A DNA stretch of 64,000 nucleotides from Amycolatopsis sp. NBRC 101858 (GCF_030269325.1 NZ_BSTD01000001.1:2620681-2684680), one strand, 5' to 3'. Positions 1 to 7,832 are shown, numbered from the stretch's first letter. Notes: a model not told the origin generated them from the sequence alone. A program made the numbers and translations.

Positions 1-230
1 TCGCGGACCAGGGTGGCGGGCCAGGCCGTGAAGTCCACGCGGATGTCGAAGACCAGGTCTTCCTTGCGCGGGAAGTGGTTGGTCACGGTCATCTTGGCGA
101 CCCGCGCCTCGGCGGCGATCTCGGCGATCGTCACGTCTTCGAAGCCGTTGCGGATGAACAGCTTCGTCGCCACGTCCGAGATGGTCTTCCTGGTCTCGTG
201 CTTCTTCTGGGCCCGGAGTCCCTCGCTCAT
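1..230 (-). CDS. TetR-family transcriptional regulator (N-terminal part only, cut by window edge)
   Basis: Reads leftward from an ATG at 228-230 and runs off the left edge, so about 76 codons are visible. The visible part is a typical TetR DNA-binding domain: a first helix, then an HTH ending in the family signature TVTNHFPRKEDL. The ligand-binding domain is outside the window. It is divergent from an MFS exporter with 91 bp between the two starts, and that gap carries repeated palindromes of the type TetR proteins bind. It is therefore probably the local repressor of the exporter and of itself; the ligand is unknown. Confidence 0.85.
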   Translation of the reverse strand, partial: MSEGLRAQKKHETRKTISDVATKLFIRNGFEDVTIAEIAAEARVAKMTVTNHFPRKEDLVFDIRVDFTAWPATLVR

Positions 231-321
231 GGGCGTCACTCTACTGGGTCGGACCCAAGATTGTGCTTGACCCAGTGAGTGGGTCGGACCTAATCTGAGG
301 TTCGACCTAATCTCCTGGGGG
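231..321. promoter_or_regulatory. Divergent promoter region with three tandem operator-like palindromes
   Basis: The 91-bp gap between the TetR gene and the MFS gene holds TGGGTCGGACCCA (245-257), TGGGTCGGACCTA (280-292) and GAGGTTCGACCTA (297-309). All fit a GGTC-N-GACC core. A further inverted repeat, GACCCA-N5-TGGGTC, spans 269-285. The most likely role is an operator for the divergent TetR protein. No promoter hexamers were assigned with confidence. Confidence 0.6.
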
Positions 322-1677
322 GTGGATGTGACGACGGCAGTGGCCCGGCCCGACGCGGCGTTGTGGAAGCTCGGCGGCGTCCTGATCATGGGCGCGGTGC
401 TGTCGATCCTCGACGCGACGATCGTGACCGTCGGGATCGACTCGATCGCCCGTGACCTGGGCAGTCCCGTGACGACGGTGCAGTGGGTGGCGAGCGCGTA
501 CCTGCTCGCGGCGTCGGCGGCGATCCCGCTGTCGGGCTGGTTGACCGATCGCTTCGGCGGCCGGGCGGTGTGGCTGACGGCGGTGGCGGTCTTCACGGCG
601 GGCACGCTGCTGTGCGGCTTCGCCTGGTCGGCGCCGGCGTTGATCGCGTTCCGGGTGATCCACGGCCTGGGCGGCGGGCTGATGCAGCCGGTCGGGCAGG
701 CGGTGTTCGCGCAGGAGGCCGGGCCGGCGCTGGGGCGCATGATCGGGGTGATCACGCTGCCGGCCACGGTGGCGCCGGTACTGGGCCCGCTGCTCGGTGG
801 TGCCCTGGTGGCGGACTTCGGCTGGCGCTGGATGTTCTTCGGCGTCGTCCCGCTGGGCGTGGCGACGTTCGCCGTCGCGCGCCGGCTGCTCCCGGCCCCC
901 GAGCCTTCCGGTGCTCGTTCTCCTTTGGACGTCCGCGGGATTCTGCTGCTGTCGCCGGGGCTCGCCGCGTTCGTCTACGGCCTGGCCGAGGGCGTGGTCG
1001 TCGCCTGGGTGGCCGGAGCTGTGCTGCTCCTGGGGTACGGCATCCACGCGTCCCGGGCGCCCTCGCCGGTGCTCGACCTGAAACTGTTCCGGGACAGGGG
1101 ATTCTCGGTGGCTTCGGTCAGCACTTTCCTGCTGGGCGCGTCGCTGTACAGCTCGATGTTGGTGTTGCCGCTGTACTACGAGCAGGTGGAGCACGCGAGC
1201 CCGTGGGAGGCGGGGTTGCTGCTGGCTCCTCAGGCCGTCGGCTCGGCGGCGGTGTTGCTCGCGGGCGGCCGGCTCTTGGCCCGGTTCGGTCCCCGGCGGA
1301 TGATGCTGGCCGGAATCGGCTTGTCCCTGCTGGGCACGGTCGCGTTCACCCAGCTCGGCTCGGCACCCAGCGGAGTCCTGCTGACGGTCTCGCTCCTGAT
1401 CCGGGGAGCCGGCCTGGGTGCGGCGACGGCACCGGGAATGACCACGCTGTACGGCTCCCTCGAGCGGTCCCGCATCCCGCGCGCGACGAGCGCGTTCAAC
1501 GTGATCAACCGCGTCGGCGGCTCGCTCGGCACGGCCCTGCTGGCGGCGATCCTGCACCACGCTCTCACGTCGTCGGCGCCTCCCACAGCGTTCGGCACGA
1601 CGTTCACGTGGGCGCTGGCGCTGTCCGCCTTGACCTTGGTTCCCGCGGCTTTCTTCCCTCGGAGGAGTACTCGATGA
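322..1677 (+). CDS. MFS drug-efflux transporter, DHA2 (EmrB/QacA-like) type
   Basis: A 451-residue polytopic membrane protein starting at GTG 322, just downstream of the operator palindromes. The first helix carries the family motif with DATIVTVG, loop 2-3 has the motif A signature GWLTDRFGGR, and TM5 has the motif C-like stretch LPATVAPVLGPLLGG. These mark a proton-driven drug antiporter; the helix pattern suggests 12 to 14 segments. Its stop overlaps the start of the Mca-type amidase (ATGA), so the two are translationally coupled. The neighbours suggest export of a xenobiotic or of its mercapturic-acid derivative. The substrate is not identifiable from sequence. Confidence 0.85.
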   Translation: MDVTTAVARPDAALWKLGGVLIMGAVLSILDATIVTVGIDSIARDLGSPVTTVQWVASAYLLAASAAIPLSGWLTDRFGGRAVWLTAVAVFTAGTLLCGFAWSAPALIAFRVIHGLGGGLMQPVGQAVFAQEAGPALGRMIGVITLPATVAPVLGPLLGGALVADFGWRWMFFGVVPLGVATFAVARRLLPAPEPSGARSPLDVRGILLLSPGLAAFVYGLAEGVVVAWVAGAVLLLGYGIHASRAPSPVLDLKLFRDRGFSVASVSTFLLGASLYSSMLVLPLYYEQVEHASPWEAGLLLAPQAVGSAAVLLAGGRLLARFGPRRMMLAGIGLSLLGTVAFTQLGSAPSGVLLTVSLLIRGAGLGAATAPGMTTLYGSLERSRIPRATSAFNVINRVGGSLGTALLAAILHHALTSSAPPTAFGTTFTWALALSALTLVPAAFFPRRSTR

Positions 1678-2519
1678 CCTTCCGCCTCTTGAGCGTCCAC
1701 GCCCACCCGGACGACGAGTCCAGCAAGGGTGCGGCGACCCTGGCCCGGTACGCGGCCGAGGGCGTCGACGTCCTGGTCGCCACCTGCACCGGCGGCGAAC
1801 GCGGCGACATCCTCAACCCGGCCGTGGACACTCCCGAAACCCGCGCCGACCTCCCGGCGATCCGCCGTCGCGAGATGGCCGCGGCAGCCGAGATCCTGGG
1901 CGTCCGGCAGCGATTCCTCGGCCTGGTCGACTCCGGCTTGCCCGGCGAAGGCGAACCGCTACCGGAAGGCTGCTTCGCCGCCCTCCCGCTGTCGGCAGCG
2001 GCCGCTCCGCTGGTCGCCCTGATCCGAGAGTTCCGCCCGCACGTCGTGATCACCTACGACGAAACCGGCGGCTACCCCCACCCGGACCACATCCGCACCC
2101 ACGAGGTCACGCTCGAAGCCTTCACCGCGGCCGCCGACCCCGCCCGCTACCCGGGCACCGGCGAGCCGTGGCGGCCCCAAAAGCTGTACTACCAGGCAAC
2201 CCTGAGCCGGGCGTGGTTCCAAGCCCTGCACGACGCGACCCTGGCCGCCGGCCTGGAGTCCGCAATGGCGGACGTCCTGGCCGAACTCCCGCTCGAAGAC
2301 CCGTTGCCGGTCACCACCCGAATCCGCTGCGAGTCCCACTTCGCCACCCGCGACCAAGCCCTCCTGGCCCACCGAACCCAGGTCGACCCGGCCCACCCGT
2401 TCTTCGCCCACTCCCGCGAAATCGAACGAAAAGCCTGGCCCCACGAGGACTACCACCTGGCCCACCCGACCCCAGGCCCCAACCTGGAGGAGGACCTCTT
2501 CACCGGAGTAACCCCATGA
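1674..2519 (+). CDS. mca: Mycothiol S-conjugate amidase (Mca-type, PIG-L/LmbE deacetylase fold)
   Basis: A 281-residue zinc amidase. The zinc-site signature HAHPDDESSKGAA is near the N-terminus, CTGGERGDILNP follows, and the second metal motif is YDETGGYPHPDHIRTHE. The SKGA extension and the lack of MshB-specific features favour Mca over MshB. Mca cleaves mycothiol S-conjugates to give a mercapturic acid, which is exported, plus glucosaminyl-inositol, which is recycled. The start chosen is ATG 1674, preceded by GGAGGAG and overlapping the MFS stop. Being coupled to an efflux pump under a TetR regulator suggests an inducible paralogue rather than the housekeeping copy; that is inference. Confidence 0.85.
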   Translation: MTFRLLSVHAHPDDESSKGAATLARYAAEGVDVLVATCTGGERGDILNPAVDTPETRADLPAIRRREMAAAAEILGVRQRFLGLVDSGLPGEGEPLPEGCFAALPLSAAAAPLVALIREFRPHVVITYDETGGYPHPDHIRTHEVTLEAFTAAADPARYPGTGEPWRPQKLYYQATLSRAWFQALHDATLAAGLESAMADVLAELPLEDPLPVTTRIRCESHFATRDQALLAHRTQVDPAHPFFAHSREIERKAWPHEDYHLAHPTPGPNLEEDLFTGVTP

Positions 2520-2539
2520 GACCGCGTGTCGCCCCTTCA

Positions 2540-2623
2540 ATCACGCGTGATGCCTCCCCAATCACGCGTGATGCCCGTCCAATCACGCGAGATCCGCCCC
2601 GGATCACGCCGGACCCGGCTCAC
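2540..2623. repeat. 21-bp tandem repeat, cluster 1 (four units)
   Basis: Units start at 2540, 2561, 2582 and 2603, an exact 21-bp period. The first two begin with the perfect 12-bp palindrome ATCACGCGTGAT. The third reads ATCACGCGAGATCCGCCCCG, and the fourth starts ATCACGCCGGACCC and runs into the duplicated P450 tail. A 21-bp spacing puts the sites on one face of the helix. Confidence 0.8.
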
Positions 2624-2702
2624 ACGGTGACGCGAAGCTCCCGCAGACCCCGGATCACGAACTCCGGCCGTCGCCGCGGAGTCTCGGCAATGCGCGACCC
2701 CG
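2620..2702 (-). pseudogene. Duplicated C-terminal fragment of the neighbouring cytochrome P450
   Basis: Read on the minus strand, this segment ends with RRRPEFVIRGLRELRVTV and a stop, the same C-terminus as the intact P450 306 bp away. The nucleotide match runs over about 108 bp (2595-2702 against 2901-3008). Within the last 24 codons the copies differ at four positions, all synonymous; one Leu-to-Ser change lies just upstream. Similarity then stops abruptly. It is a remnant of a second P450-like gene or of a partial tandem duplication. Confidence 0.75.
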
Positions 2703-2742
2703 TGCCGCGGTGCCCCCTGCCCAACACGATCGTGCGCATGCG

Positions 2743-2826
2743 GCCACGCGAGTTCCGTCCTCAATCAAGCGAGTTCCGCATCCGGTCACGCGAGATCCGC
2801 CCCGGATCACGCCGGACCCGAAGGAC
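2743..2826. repeat. 21-bp tandem repeat, cluster 2 (four units)
   Basis: Units start at 2743, 2764, 2785 and 2806, again with an exact 21-bp period, 203 bp downstream of cluster 1. The third and fourth units share about 34 identical bases with the third and fourth units of cluster 1. The conserved core is TCACGCGAG with variation at both ends. The fourth unit is again followed by part of the P450-tail motif GCCGGACCC. Confidence 0.8.
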
Positions 2827-2925
2827 CGAAGCTCGGGTTTCCGCGGCCGCAGCTCTTCGACGAGCGAGCACCCCGGCAGCGTCCTCGGCGCACCCAGCGC
2901 CGCCCCGGATCACGCCGGACCCGGC

Positions 2926-4092
2926 TCACACGGTGACGCGAAGCTCCCGCAGGCCCCGGATCACGAACTCGGGCCGTCGCCGCGGAGTCTCGGCGATCCG
3001 CAACCCCGGCAGCTTCGCGGCCAGCGCACTCAACGCCGCGGCGATCTCCACCCGAGCGAGAGGAGCCCCTACGCAGTAGTGGATCCCCAGGCCGAAGCCG
3101 AGGTGCGCGTTCGGCGTCCGTCCGATGTCGAGGGTGTCCGGCGCGTCGAACACCTTCGGATCACGGGCTGCGGCACCCAGCAACGCGCCGATCTTCTGGC
3201 CCTGCGGGACGACATGTCCGCAGATCGACACGTCCTCGGTCGCCGTCCGCTCGAACAGCTGCAAGGGCGCGTCGAACCGGATCAGTTCCTCGACGCAGGA
3301 ATCCAGCAAGGAAGGAGCCGCCAGCAAGCGTTCCCACTGGTCCCGGTGCGTGAGCAGCGCCGTGATGCCGTTGCCGAGCACGTTGACCGTCGCCTCGTGG
3401 CCGGCCATCAGCAGCAGTACCGCGGTCGCGACCAGCTCGTCCGGTGTCAGCTCGCTGCGCAGGAGGTCGCTGATGATGTCGTCGCCCAGGGCGTCGGTGC
3501 GTGCCGACGCCACCGACCGGACGTACTCGACGAACTCGGCGGCCGCGCGCTCAGCGGCGTCGCGGCCCTCCTCGGGCAGGCCGTACTCGTACATCTTCAC
3601 GATCGCGTTGGACAGTTCGACCATCCGTGGCCCGTCGGTGCCGGGGACGCCCAGCAGCTCGGCGATCACCGCGACCGGCAGTGGCTGGGCCAGGTGTTCG
3701 AGGAGGTCCGCGCTGCCGTCGGCGGCGATCGCGGCCGCGAGATCGCCGACCATGCGGTCGGCGAGCGTCGCGACCATCGGCCGCAGCCGTTGCACGTGGC
3801 CGCGGCCGAACGCGCCCGCGATCAGGCGGCGCAGGCGGGTGTGAGCCGGAGGCTCGTTCTCCAGCAGCGAGTTGCGGTGGAGCAGGTTGAACGACGCGAA
3901 CCGTTCGAGCGGCTGCGCGTCCTGCCAGATCCGGCCCAGGCCGCGATGCCGCAGCACCGCCGACGACGCGGCGTGCGACACGGCCACGGCGAGGCCGAGC
4001 TCGTCGTGGAAATGGACGTCGCCCTGCTCGCGCAGTGCGGCGAACGCCGGGTACGGGTCTTCCAGGAACGCGGGATCGCGGGGGTCGAACAC
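2926..4092 (-). CDS. Cytochrome P450
   Basis: A 388-residue soluble bacterial P450 starting at ATG 4092. The I-helix oxygen-activation motif is AGHEAT, the K-helix ExxR is EELIR, and the heme-binding loop is FGLGIHYCVGAPLAR with the proximal Cys. It needs external ferredoxin and reductase partners, and none is encoded nearby. The substrate cannot be predicted; the neighbourhood is not an obvious biosynthetic cluster. The 3' end exists in a second, truncated copy at 2620-2702. It is divergent from the DUF5926 gene. Confidence 0.93.
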   Translation of the reverse strand: MFDPRDPAFLEDPYPAFAALREQGDVHFHDELGLAVAVSHAASSAVLRHRGLGRIWQDAQPLERFASFNLLHRNSLLENEPPAHTRLRRLIAGAFGRGHVQRLRPMVATLADRMVGDLAAAIAADGSADLLEHLAQPLPVAVIAELLGVPGTDGPRMVELSNAIVKMYEYGLPEEGRDAAERAAAEFVEYVRSVASARTDALGDDIISDLLRSELTPDELVATAVLLLMAGHEATVNVLGNGITALLTHRDQWERLLAAPSLLDSCVEELIRFDAPLQLFERTATEDVSICGHVVPQGQKIGALLGAAARDPKVFDAPDTLDIGRTPNAHLGFGLGIHYCVGAPLARVEIAAALSALAAKLPGLRIAETPRRRPEFVIRGLRELRVTV

Positions 4093-4145
4093 GTCGCGAG
4101 ACTAACCCTTCGATAGCGTTCAAAGCCGAGCCAGAGGAGGCAGCA

Positions 4146-5027
4146 GTGGGCAAGGGCGCGCGCAAGAAGGGTCCCAAGCAGGCGACGGACCGCAAGCCGA
4201 AGGTGCGCGACGTCTTCGTCGGCCAGCCGTTCGAGGGACTGGTGGCGGAGCCCGAGCTGATCGCGCTGCGTGAGTTCGTGCCGTCCGCGACGGCCAAGCT
4301 GACCCTCGCCGACGGTGGCGACGTCACCCTCGGCACCGTGCTGCCGATGGCCGCGGCCGCGTTCGTCCGCTCGGACGGCGAGCGGTACCTCGGCCTGCAG
4401 GTGCAGACCCGCTCTTCCGACATCAGCCGCGACCTCGGCCGCTCGCTGAAGTGGCTGCTGGACGCCAAGGAGGGTGACGTCCTCGGCGTGCCGGACACGA
4501 CGACCCCGCCGTCCGCCGACGAGAACGCCCGCCTCCAGGACTTGCTGACGCCGGGTGCCGAGCTCGACGTCACGCTCCACAAGGACTTCGCCTGGTGGCT
4601 GCCGGAGGACGCCGACGCGACCGGCGACGTCGCGGTGTCCCTCGAGCGCGCGAACGCCGCGATCATGCCGACCGAACGGCTGGGCTCGGGTGCGTACTGG
4701 GTCCTCGCCGGTGAGAAGGCGCACCTGCGCTGGGTCCGTCCGGAGCCGGAGAACCTGCTGCTCCAGGCGCTGGCGCGGCTGTCCGCGGCCGGCGAGCTCG
4801 GCCTCGGCGAGGGCTCCCGCTACGCCGGTTCGTTCCGGGCGCACGGCCTGCTGGTCCCGGTCTGGGACCTCGACCCCGAGGCCCACGCCCGCGAGTGGGC
4901 GGACGCCAAGGACGCCCTCGGCACCCGCCTCGAGACGGCCCTGAAGTCCCTCGACGCGGAACCGCTGAACGCGGCCGAGCGCCGCGCCCGCGACGGCCTC
5001 ATCGGCCGCCAGCTCACCCTGCGCTGA
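4146..5027 (+). CDS. DUF5926 family protein
   Basis: A 293-residue cytoplasmic protein of unknown function, recognised as the actinobacterial DUF5926 family. It begins with a basic stretch (MGKGARKKGPKQATDRKPK) and continues as an acidic, mixed alpha/beta protein with no membrane segment. The start chosen is GTG 4146, preceded by GAGGAGG; an upstream in-frame extension lacks a ribosome site and overlaps the divergent P450 start. A GC-rich hairpin follows the stop. Confidence 0.8.
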   Translation: MGKGARKKGPKQATDRKPKVRDVFVGQPFEGLVAEPELIALREFVPSATAKLTLADGGDVTLGTVLPMAAAAFVRSDGERYLGLQVQTRSSDISRDLGRSLKWLLDAKEGDVLGVPDTTTPPSADENARLQDLLTPGAELDVTLHKDFAWWLPEDADATGDVAVSLERANAAIMPTERLGSGAYWVLAGEKAHLRWVRPEPENLLLQALARLSAAGELGLGEGSRYAGSFRAHGLLVPVWDLDPEAHAREWADAKDALGTRLETALKSLDAEPLNAAERRARDGLIGRQLTLR

Positions 5028-5044
5028 CCGCGCGCGAAACAACG

Positions 5045-5077
5045 CCCGCCGCCGAGCCCACGCCCGGCGGCGGTTTC
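5045..5077 (+). terminator. Hairpin after the DUF5926 gene
   Basis: CGCCGCCG (5047-5054) pairs with CGGCGGCG (5065-5072) across a 10-nt loop and is followed by a short T run. It sits just after the DUF5926 stop and fits an intrinsic terminator. Confidence 0.5.
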
Positions 5078-5220
5078 GCGACCGGGGCGCCCCCCTGTCG
5101 GAAAGCACCGGACCACCGGTGCGTACCGGTGACCGGAAACCGCTCGATGAGCGTTCAACCAGGCCTTATGTGGCGCACGAGACACCGCCGCCGGATCGCC
5201 GTGGTGGGACCATTCTTCGC

Positions 5221-5574
5221 GTGATACTTCACATCTGCGGGGCGGCCGACTGGGCCGAAGTGGGCGAAGGCGGCGAGTACAAGCCTCCTTCACTGGGGGA
5301 AGTCGGGTTCGTCCACTGTTCCGACTTCGGCACGGCGCACCTGCCGGCCAACGCGCTCTACCGGGGCCGTACCGATCTGGTGCTGCTCGAGATCGATCCG
5401 GCCAAGCTCGACGTCGCCGTCCGGTGGGAGGACGGCGAGCCGCCGCATCCGGCCGGTGTGTGGTTTCCGCACGTCTACGGGCCGATTCCGCACGCCGCCG
5501 TCGTCGGTGTGCACCAGTTCGCCGAAGCGGGTGACGGTGGCTTCCGGCTGCCGGACTCGCTCGCGCGTCGCTGA
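5221..5574 (+). CDS. DUF952 domain-containing protein
   Basis: A 117-residue protein matching the DUF952 family: the N-terminal MILHICGAADW, the FVHCSDF core, and a C-terminal HVYGPIPHAAVVGV segment. The biochemical role is unknown. The start is GTG 5221; the upstream in-frame extension looks non-coding. No signal peptide or membrane helix is present. It appears to be transcribed alone, 69 bp before the sigma-factor region. Confidence 0.75.
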   Translation: MILHICGAADWAEVGEGGEYKPPSLGEVGFVHCSDFGTAHLPANALYRGRTDLVLLEIDPAKLDVAVRWEDGEPPHPAGVWFPHVYGPIPHAAVVGVHQFAEAGDGGFRLPDSLARR

Positions 5575-5697
5575 CGTGGGCAACTCATCACCCGTCCGGG
5601 CGTCTACGAATCCGGGCGGGAACGCAGGCAACCTGAGGGGGCTGTGATGCGTGTGCAGGGGGAAAGCGACTGTCCGAGCCCGGGGGGAGGCGATACG

Positions 5698-6285
5698 GTG
5701 ACCGCTGCGGCACCCGTCTTCACCGGGGGAGATACCTGGGTGACCAGCGCAGGCCGAGGGAGGGCCGCGACGTTGCCGGGTGAGCTGGTCGACTTCGGCG
5801 ACTTCGTGCAGGCCACTCTGCCGGGGCTGCTGCGGTACGGCCACGCGCTCACCGGCAACCCGCACGACGCGGCCGACCTGGTGCAGACCGTGCTGGAGAA
5901 GATCGGTTCGCGCTGGACGTACGTGCACGAGAAGACCGGCGACCCGCTGGCCTACGTCCGCCGGTCGATGGCGAACGCGCACGTCAGCCGGTGGCGCCGC
6001 ACGCGCCGCGAGAACCTCGTGGCCGATCTGCCGGACACCAGCCCGCACGTGCCGGACGACCCGTTCGAGCACGAACCACTGTGGCGCGCGTTACGAACGC
6101 TGCCGCCGAGACAACGGGCCGTCATGGTCCTGCGTTACTACGAAGGTCTCTCGGAAGCGGAGATCGCCGGGGCCCTCGGCGTCACGCAGGGCACCGTCAA
6201 GAGCCAGGCCAGCAAGGCGATCACGTCACTGCGGTCGAAGCTGACTGTGGCCGACATCCAAGGCGAAGGGAGTGACGCGGGTTGA
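5698..6285 (+). CDS. ECF RNA polymerase sigma factor, SigE-like actinobacterial family
   Basis: About 195 residues. Region 2 is LLRYGHALTGNPHDAADLVQ and the region 4 HTH is LSEAEIAGALGVTQGTVKSQ. It directs RNA polymerase to a small stress or envelope regulon. The start is uncertain: GTG 5698 has GGGGGAGG seven bases upstream, ATG 5647 also has a good GAGGGGG, and GTG 5740 is possible. The stop overlaps the TTG start of a single-pass membrane protein (TTGA), the usual arrangement for a sigma factor and its membrane-bound regulator. Confidence 0.85.
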   Translation: MTAAAPVFTGGDTWVTSAGRGRAATLPGELVDFGDFVQATLPGLLRYGHALTGNPHDAADLVQTVLEKIGSRWTYVHEKTGDPLAYVRRSMANAHVSRWRRTRRENLVADLPDTSPHVPDDPFEHEPLWRALRTLPPRQRAVMVLRYYEGLSEAEIAGALGVTQGTVKSQASKAITSLRSKLTVADIQGEGSDAG

Positions 6286-7106
6286 ACATCTCCGAGGACG
6301 AGCTGGAGCAGCGCCTGCGTGAGCTGTTCGCCGATGAGCGGCTGGACTTGCCGCCACCGCCGGAGGCCGGCACGACCATCGTCGCCGGTGCGCGACGGCG
6401 TCGTCGCCGTCGCCAGGGCGTCTTGGCCGTGACCGGGGTCGCGGCGGCCGTGGTGGCCGTCTCGGGTGGGCTCACCATGGTGCGCCTGCACGCCGAGGAC
6501 GGCACCGCGGTGATGTCCGCCGATGGCTCTTCGATCAGCGTCAAGCCGCCCGAGAACCTCACGGCCGGGCGGCAGGCGCAGAGTTCGGTCCCGGGACCGA
6601 CCAGCACCCAGGACATCGAGGCGTCCTCGCCTCCCGCTCCGCCGACGTCGAAGGCCTCCCGGCCGCCGTCGGCCCAGCCGCCGTCGAAGCTGCCGCCCGT
6701 GCTGAGCGGGCCGCTGCTCGGCTCGGACGGCTTCGGCACCATCAAGCTCGGCATGTCCGAGACCCAGATCGCCGCGCAGGGCGTCACGCTCACCGAAGCG
6801 CAGGCCGGCGCGAGCTGCACCGTCTACACCGCGCAGGGCAGCGGGGTGCCGTCGGTCGCGACCGTCGTGGTCTCGAAGGCGGTCGGGCTCACGGTCGTCA
6901 CCCCCGAACAGGTCGCGCACACCGCCGAGGGCATCGGCGCCGGGTCGAGCAAGGCGCAGGTGCTCGCGACCTACCCCGCCGCGAAGGACGAGTCGGGAGG
7001 CGTCGTCGCCCCGGCCACCGACGCCGCCGACTACCACTTCCGGCTCGGCGACTCCGGGGTCGTGCAGACCAGCCTGATGAGCGTCAACCAGGACTGCGCC
7101 GGCTGA
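6282..7106 (+). CDS. Single-pass membrane protein coupled to the ECF sigma factor (possible anti-sigma partner)
   Basis: 274 residues from TTG 6282. An acidic cytoplasmic N-terminus of about 40 residues precedes RRRRRR, one membrane helix (residues ~47-66), a Pro/Ser-rich linker and an extracytoplasmic domain of about 130 residues with two cysteines. The topology fits an anti-sigma factor. However, I see no HxxxCxxC zinc motif, so the role rests on translational coupling to the sigma gene. The N-terminal segment resembles the short start shared by several actinobacterial proteins encoded after SigE-like sigma genes. Confidence 0.6.
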   Translation: MNISEDELEQRLRELFADERLDLPPPPEAGTTIVAGARRRRRRRQGVLAVTGVAAAVVAVSGGLTMVRLHAEDGTAVMSADGSSISVKPPENLTAGRQAQSSVPGPTSTQDIEASSPPAPPTSKASRPPSAQPPSKLPPVLSGPLLGSDGFGTIKLGMSETQIAAQGVTLTEAQAGASCTVYTAQGSGVPSVATVVVSKAVGLTVVTPEQVAHTAEGIGAGSSKAQVLATYPAAKDESGGVVAPATDAADYHFRLGDSGVVQTSLMSVNQDCAG

Positions 7107-7123
7107 ACGCCGGCGACATACAG

Positions 7124-7159
7124 AAACCCGGGCTGTCCACAGGGGGAGAGCCCGGGTTT
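7124..7159. terminator. Bidirectional hairpin terminator between convergent genes
   Basis: AAACCCGGGCT (7124-7134) pairs with AGCCCGGGTTT (7149-7159), with A and T runs outside the stem on both strands. It can end the membrane-protein transcript on plus and the ferritin transcript on minus. Confidence 0.8.
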
Positions 7160-7181
7160 TCTGCCTTCGTGGTGGGAAGTA

Positions 7182-7736
7182 TCAGAGTGCCCCGCCGGCC
7201 ACCGGCGGCATCTGCGAGTCGGAGCCGCCGTCGCCGACGGACTCGCGGTGCAGGTGGTTCTCGACCTCGAACAGGTTGCCGTTCGCGCGCTTGACGACGT
7301 TCAGCAGCGTGCTCATCTGGGAGATCTCTTCGACCTGCTCCTTGAGGAACCACTGCGTGAACTGCTCGCTGATGTAGTCCTCTTCGGCGCGGGCGGCCTT
7401 GGCCATCGCGGAGATGTCGGTGGCGACTTCCTTCTCCTGCTCGAGCGCGAGCTCGATGACCTCGGTGACGCCGGAGAAGTCGTTGCGGACCTCACCCGTG
7501 CCGGGGATCTCGACGTGGTGGTCGCGGTCGAGCATGTACTGCACGAGCGCCATCGCGTGGTTGCGCTCTTCGACGGACTGCTTGTAGAAGTGCTTCGCCA
7601 GCTGAGGCAGGTCCTCGGCGTCGAACCAGACCGCGAGCGCGATGTACTGCTGGGACGCGTTGAACTCGTTGTGGATCTGCGCCTGCAGCAGTTCATAGAA
7701 CTTCGAGCGCGGTTCTTTCTTCTTGGTGAGGGCCAT
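7182..7736 (-). CDS. bfrB: Ferritin (BfrB-like iron-storage protein)
   Basis: 184 residues, close in length and sequence to mycobacterial BfrB. Ferroxidase-centre signatures are visible: an N-terminal Glu in QIHNEFNASQQYIALAVW, EERNHAM (the ExxH pair) on the second helix, and the later Glu and Gln in SEQFTQWFLKEQVEE. The protein assembles into a cage that oxidises Fe(II) and stores ferric iron in the cytoplasm. Iron boxes lie upstream at about 7798-7884, implying IdeR/DtxR control, probably activation as for mycobacterial bfrB. Confidence 0.93.
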   Translation of the reverse strand: MALTKKKEPRSKFYELLQAQIHNEFNASQQYIALAVWFDAEDLPQLAKHFYKQSVEERNHAMALVQYMLDRDHHVEIPGTGEVRNDFSGVTEVIELALEQEKEVATDISAMAKAARAEEDYISEQFTQWFLKEQVEEISQMSTLLNVVKRANGNLFEVENHLHRESVGDGGSDSQMPPVAGGAL

Positions 7737-7797
7737 GTGAATCAGAATAGATCAAGTTTCGCCTGAAAGCCACTCGGGACTGGTGATCTGCCACCTA

Positions 7798-7816
7798 TTA
7801 GGGTTACCATTCCTAA
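7798..7816. promoter_or_regulatory. Weak IdeR/DtxR-like iron box upstream of ferritin
   Basis: TTAGGGTTACCATTCCTAA keeps both outer half-sites of the TTAGGTTAGGCTAACCTAA consensus but mismatches in the centre (about 14 of 19 with allowed degeneracy). It lies about 60 bp upstream of the ferritin start and next to two stronger boxes. Confidence 0.4.
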
Positions 7817-7832
7817 AGAAGACGAACCTAAT

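Larger units (their letters stand above)
2520..2925. other. Gene-free 406-bp stretch with short tandem repeats and a duplicated gene tail
   Basis: No convincing gene lies between the mca stop and the P450 stop. The stretch contains two groups of four 21-bp repeats, a copy of the P450 3' end, and about 80 bp (2827-2900) in which I see nothing recognisable. Confidence 0.7.

Noticed and set aside
307..1560. Long minus-strand ORF (417 codons) opposite the MFS gene
   Set aside because: Its product is a low-complexity Arg/Gln/Asp-rich sequence with no domain, a typical antisense shadow of a GC-rich gene.
483..1673. Upstream in-frame extension of the mca gene
   Set aside because: It overlaps the whole MFS gene in another frame; a good ribosome site and the conserved Mca start are at 1674.
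2540..2826. CRISPR array
   Set aside because: The units are contiguous 21-bp repeats with no unique spacers of constant length and no cas genes.
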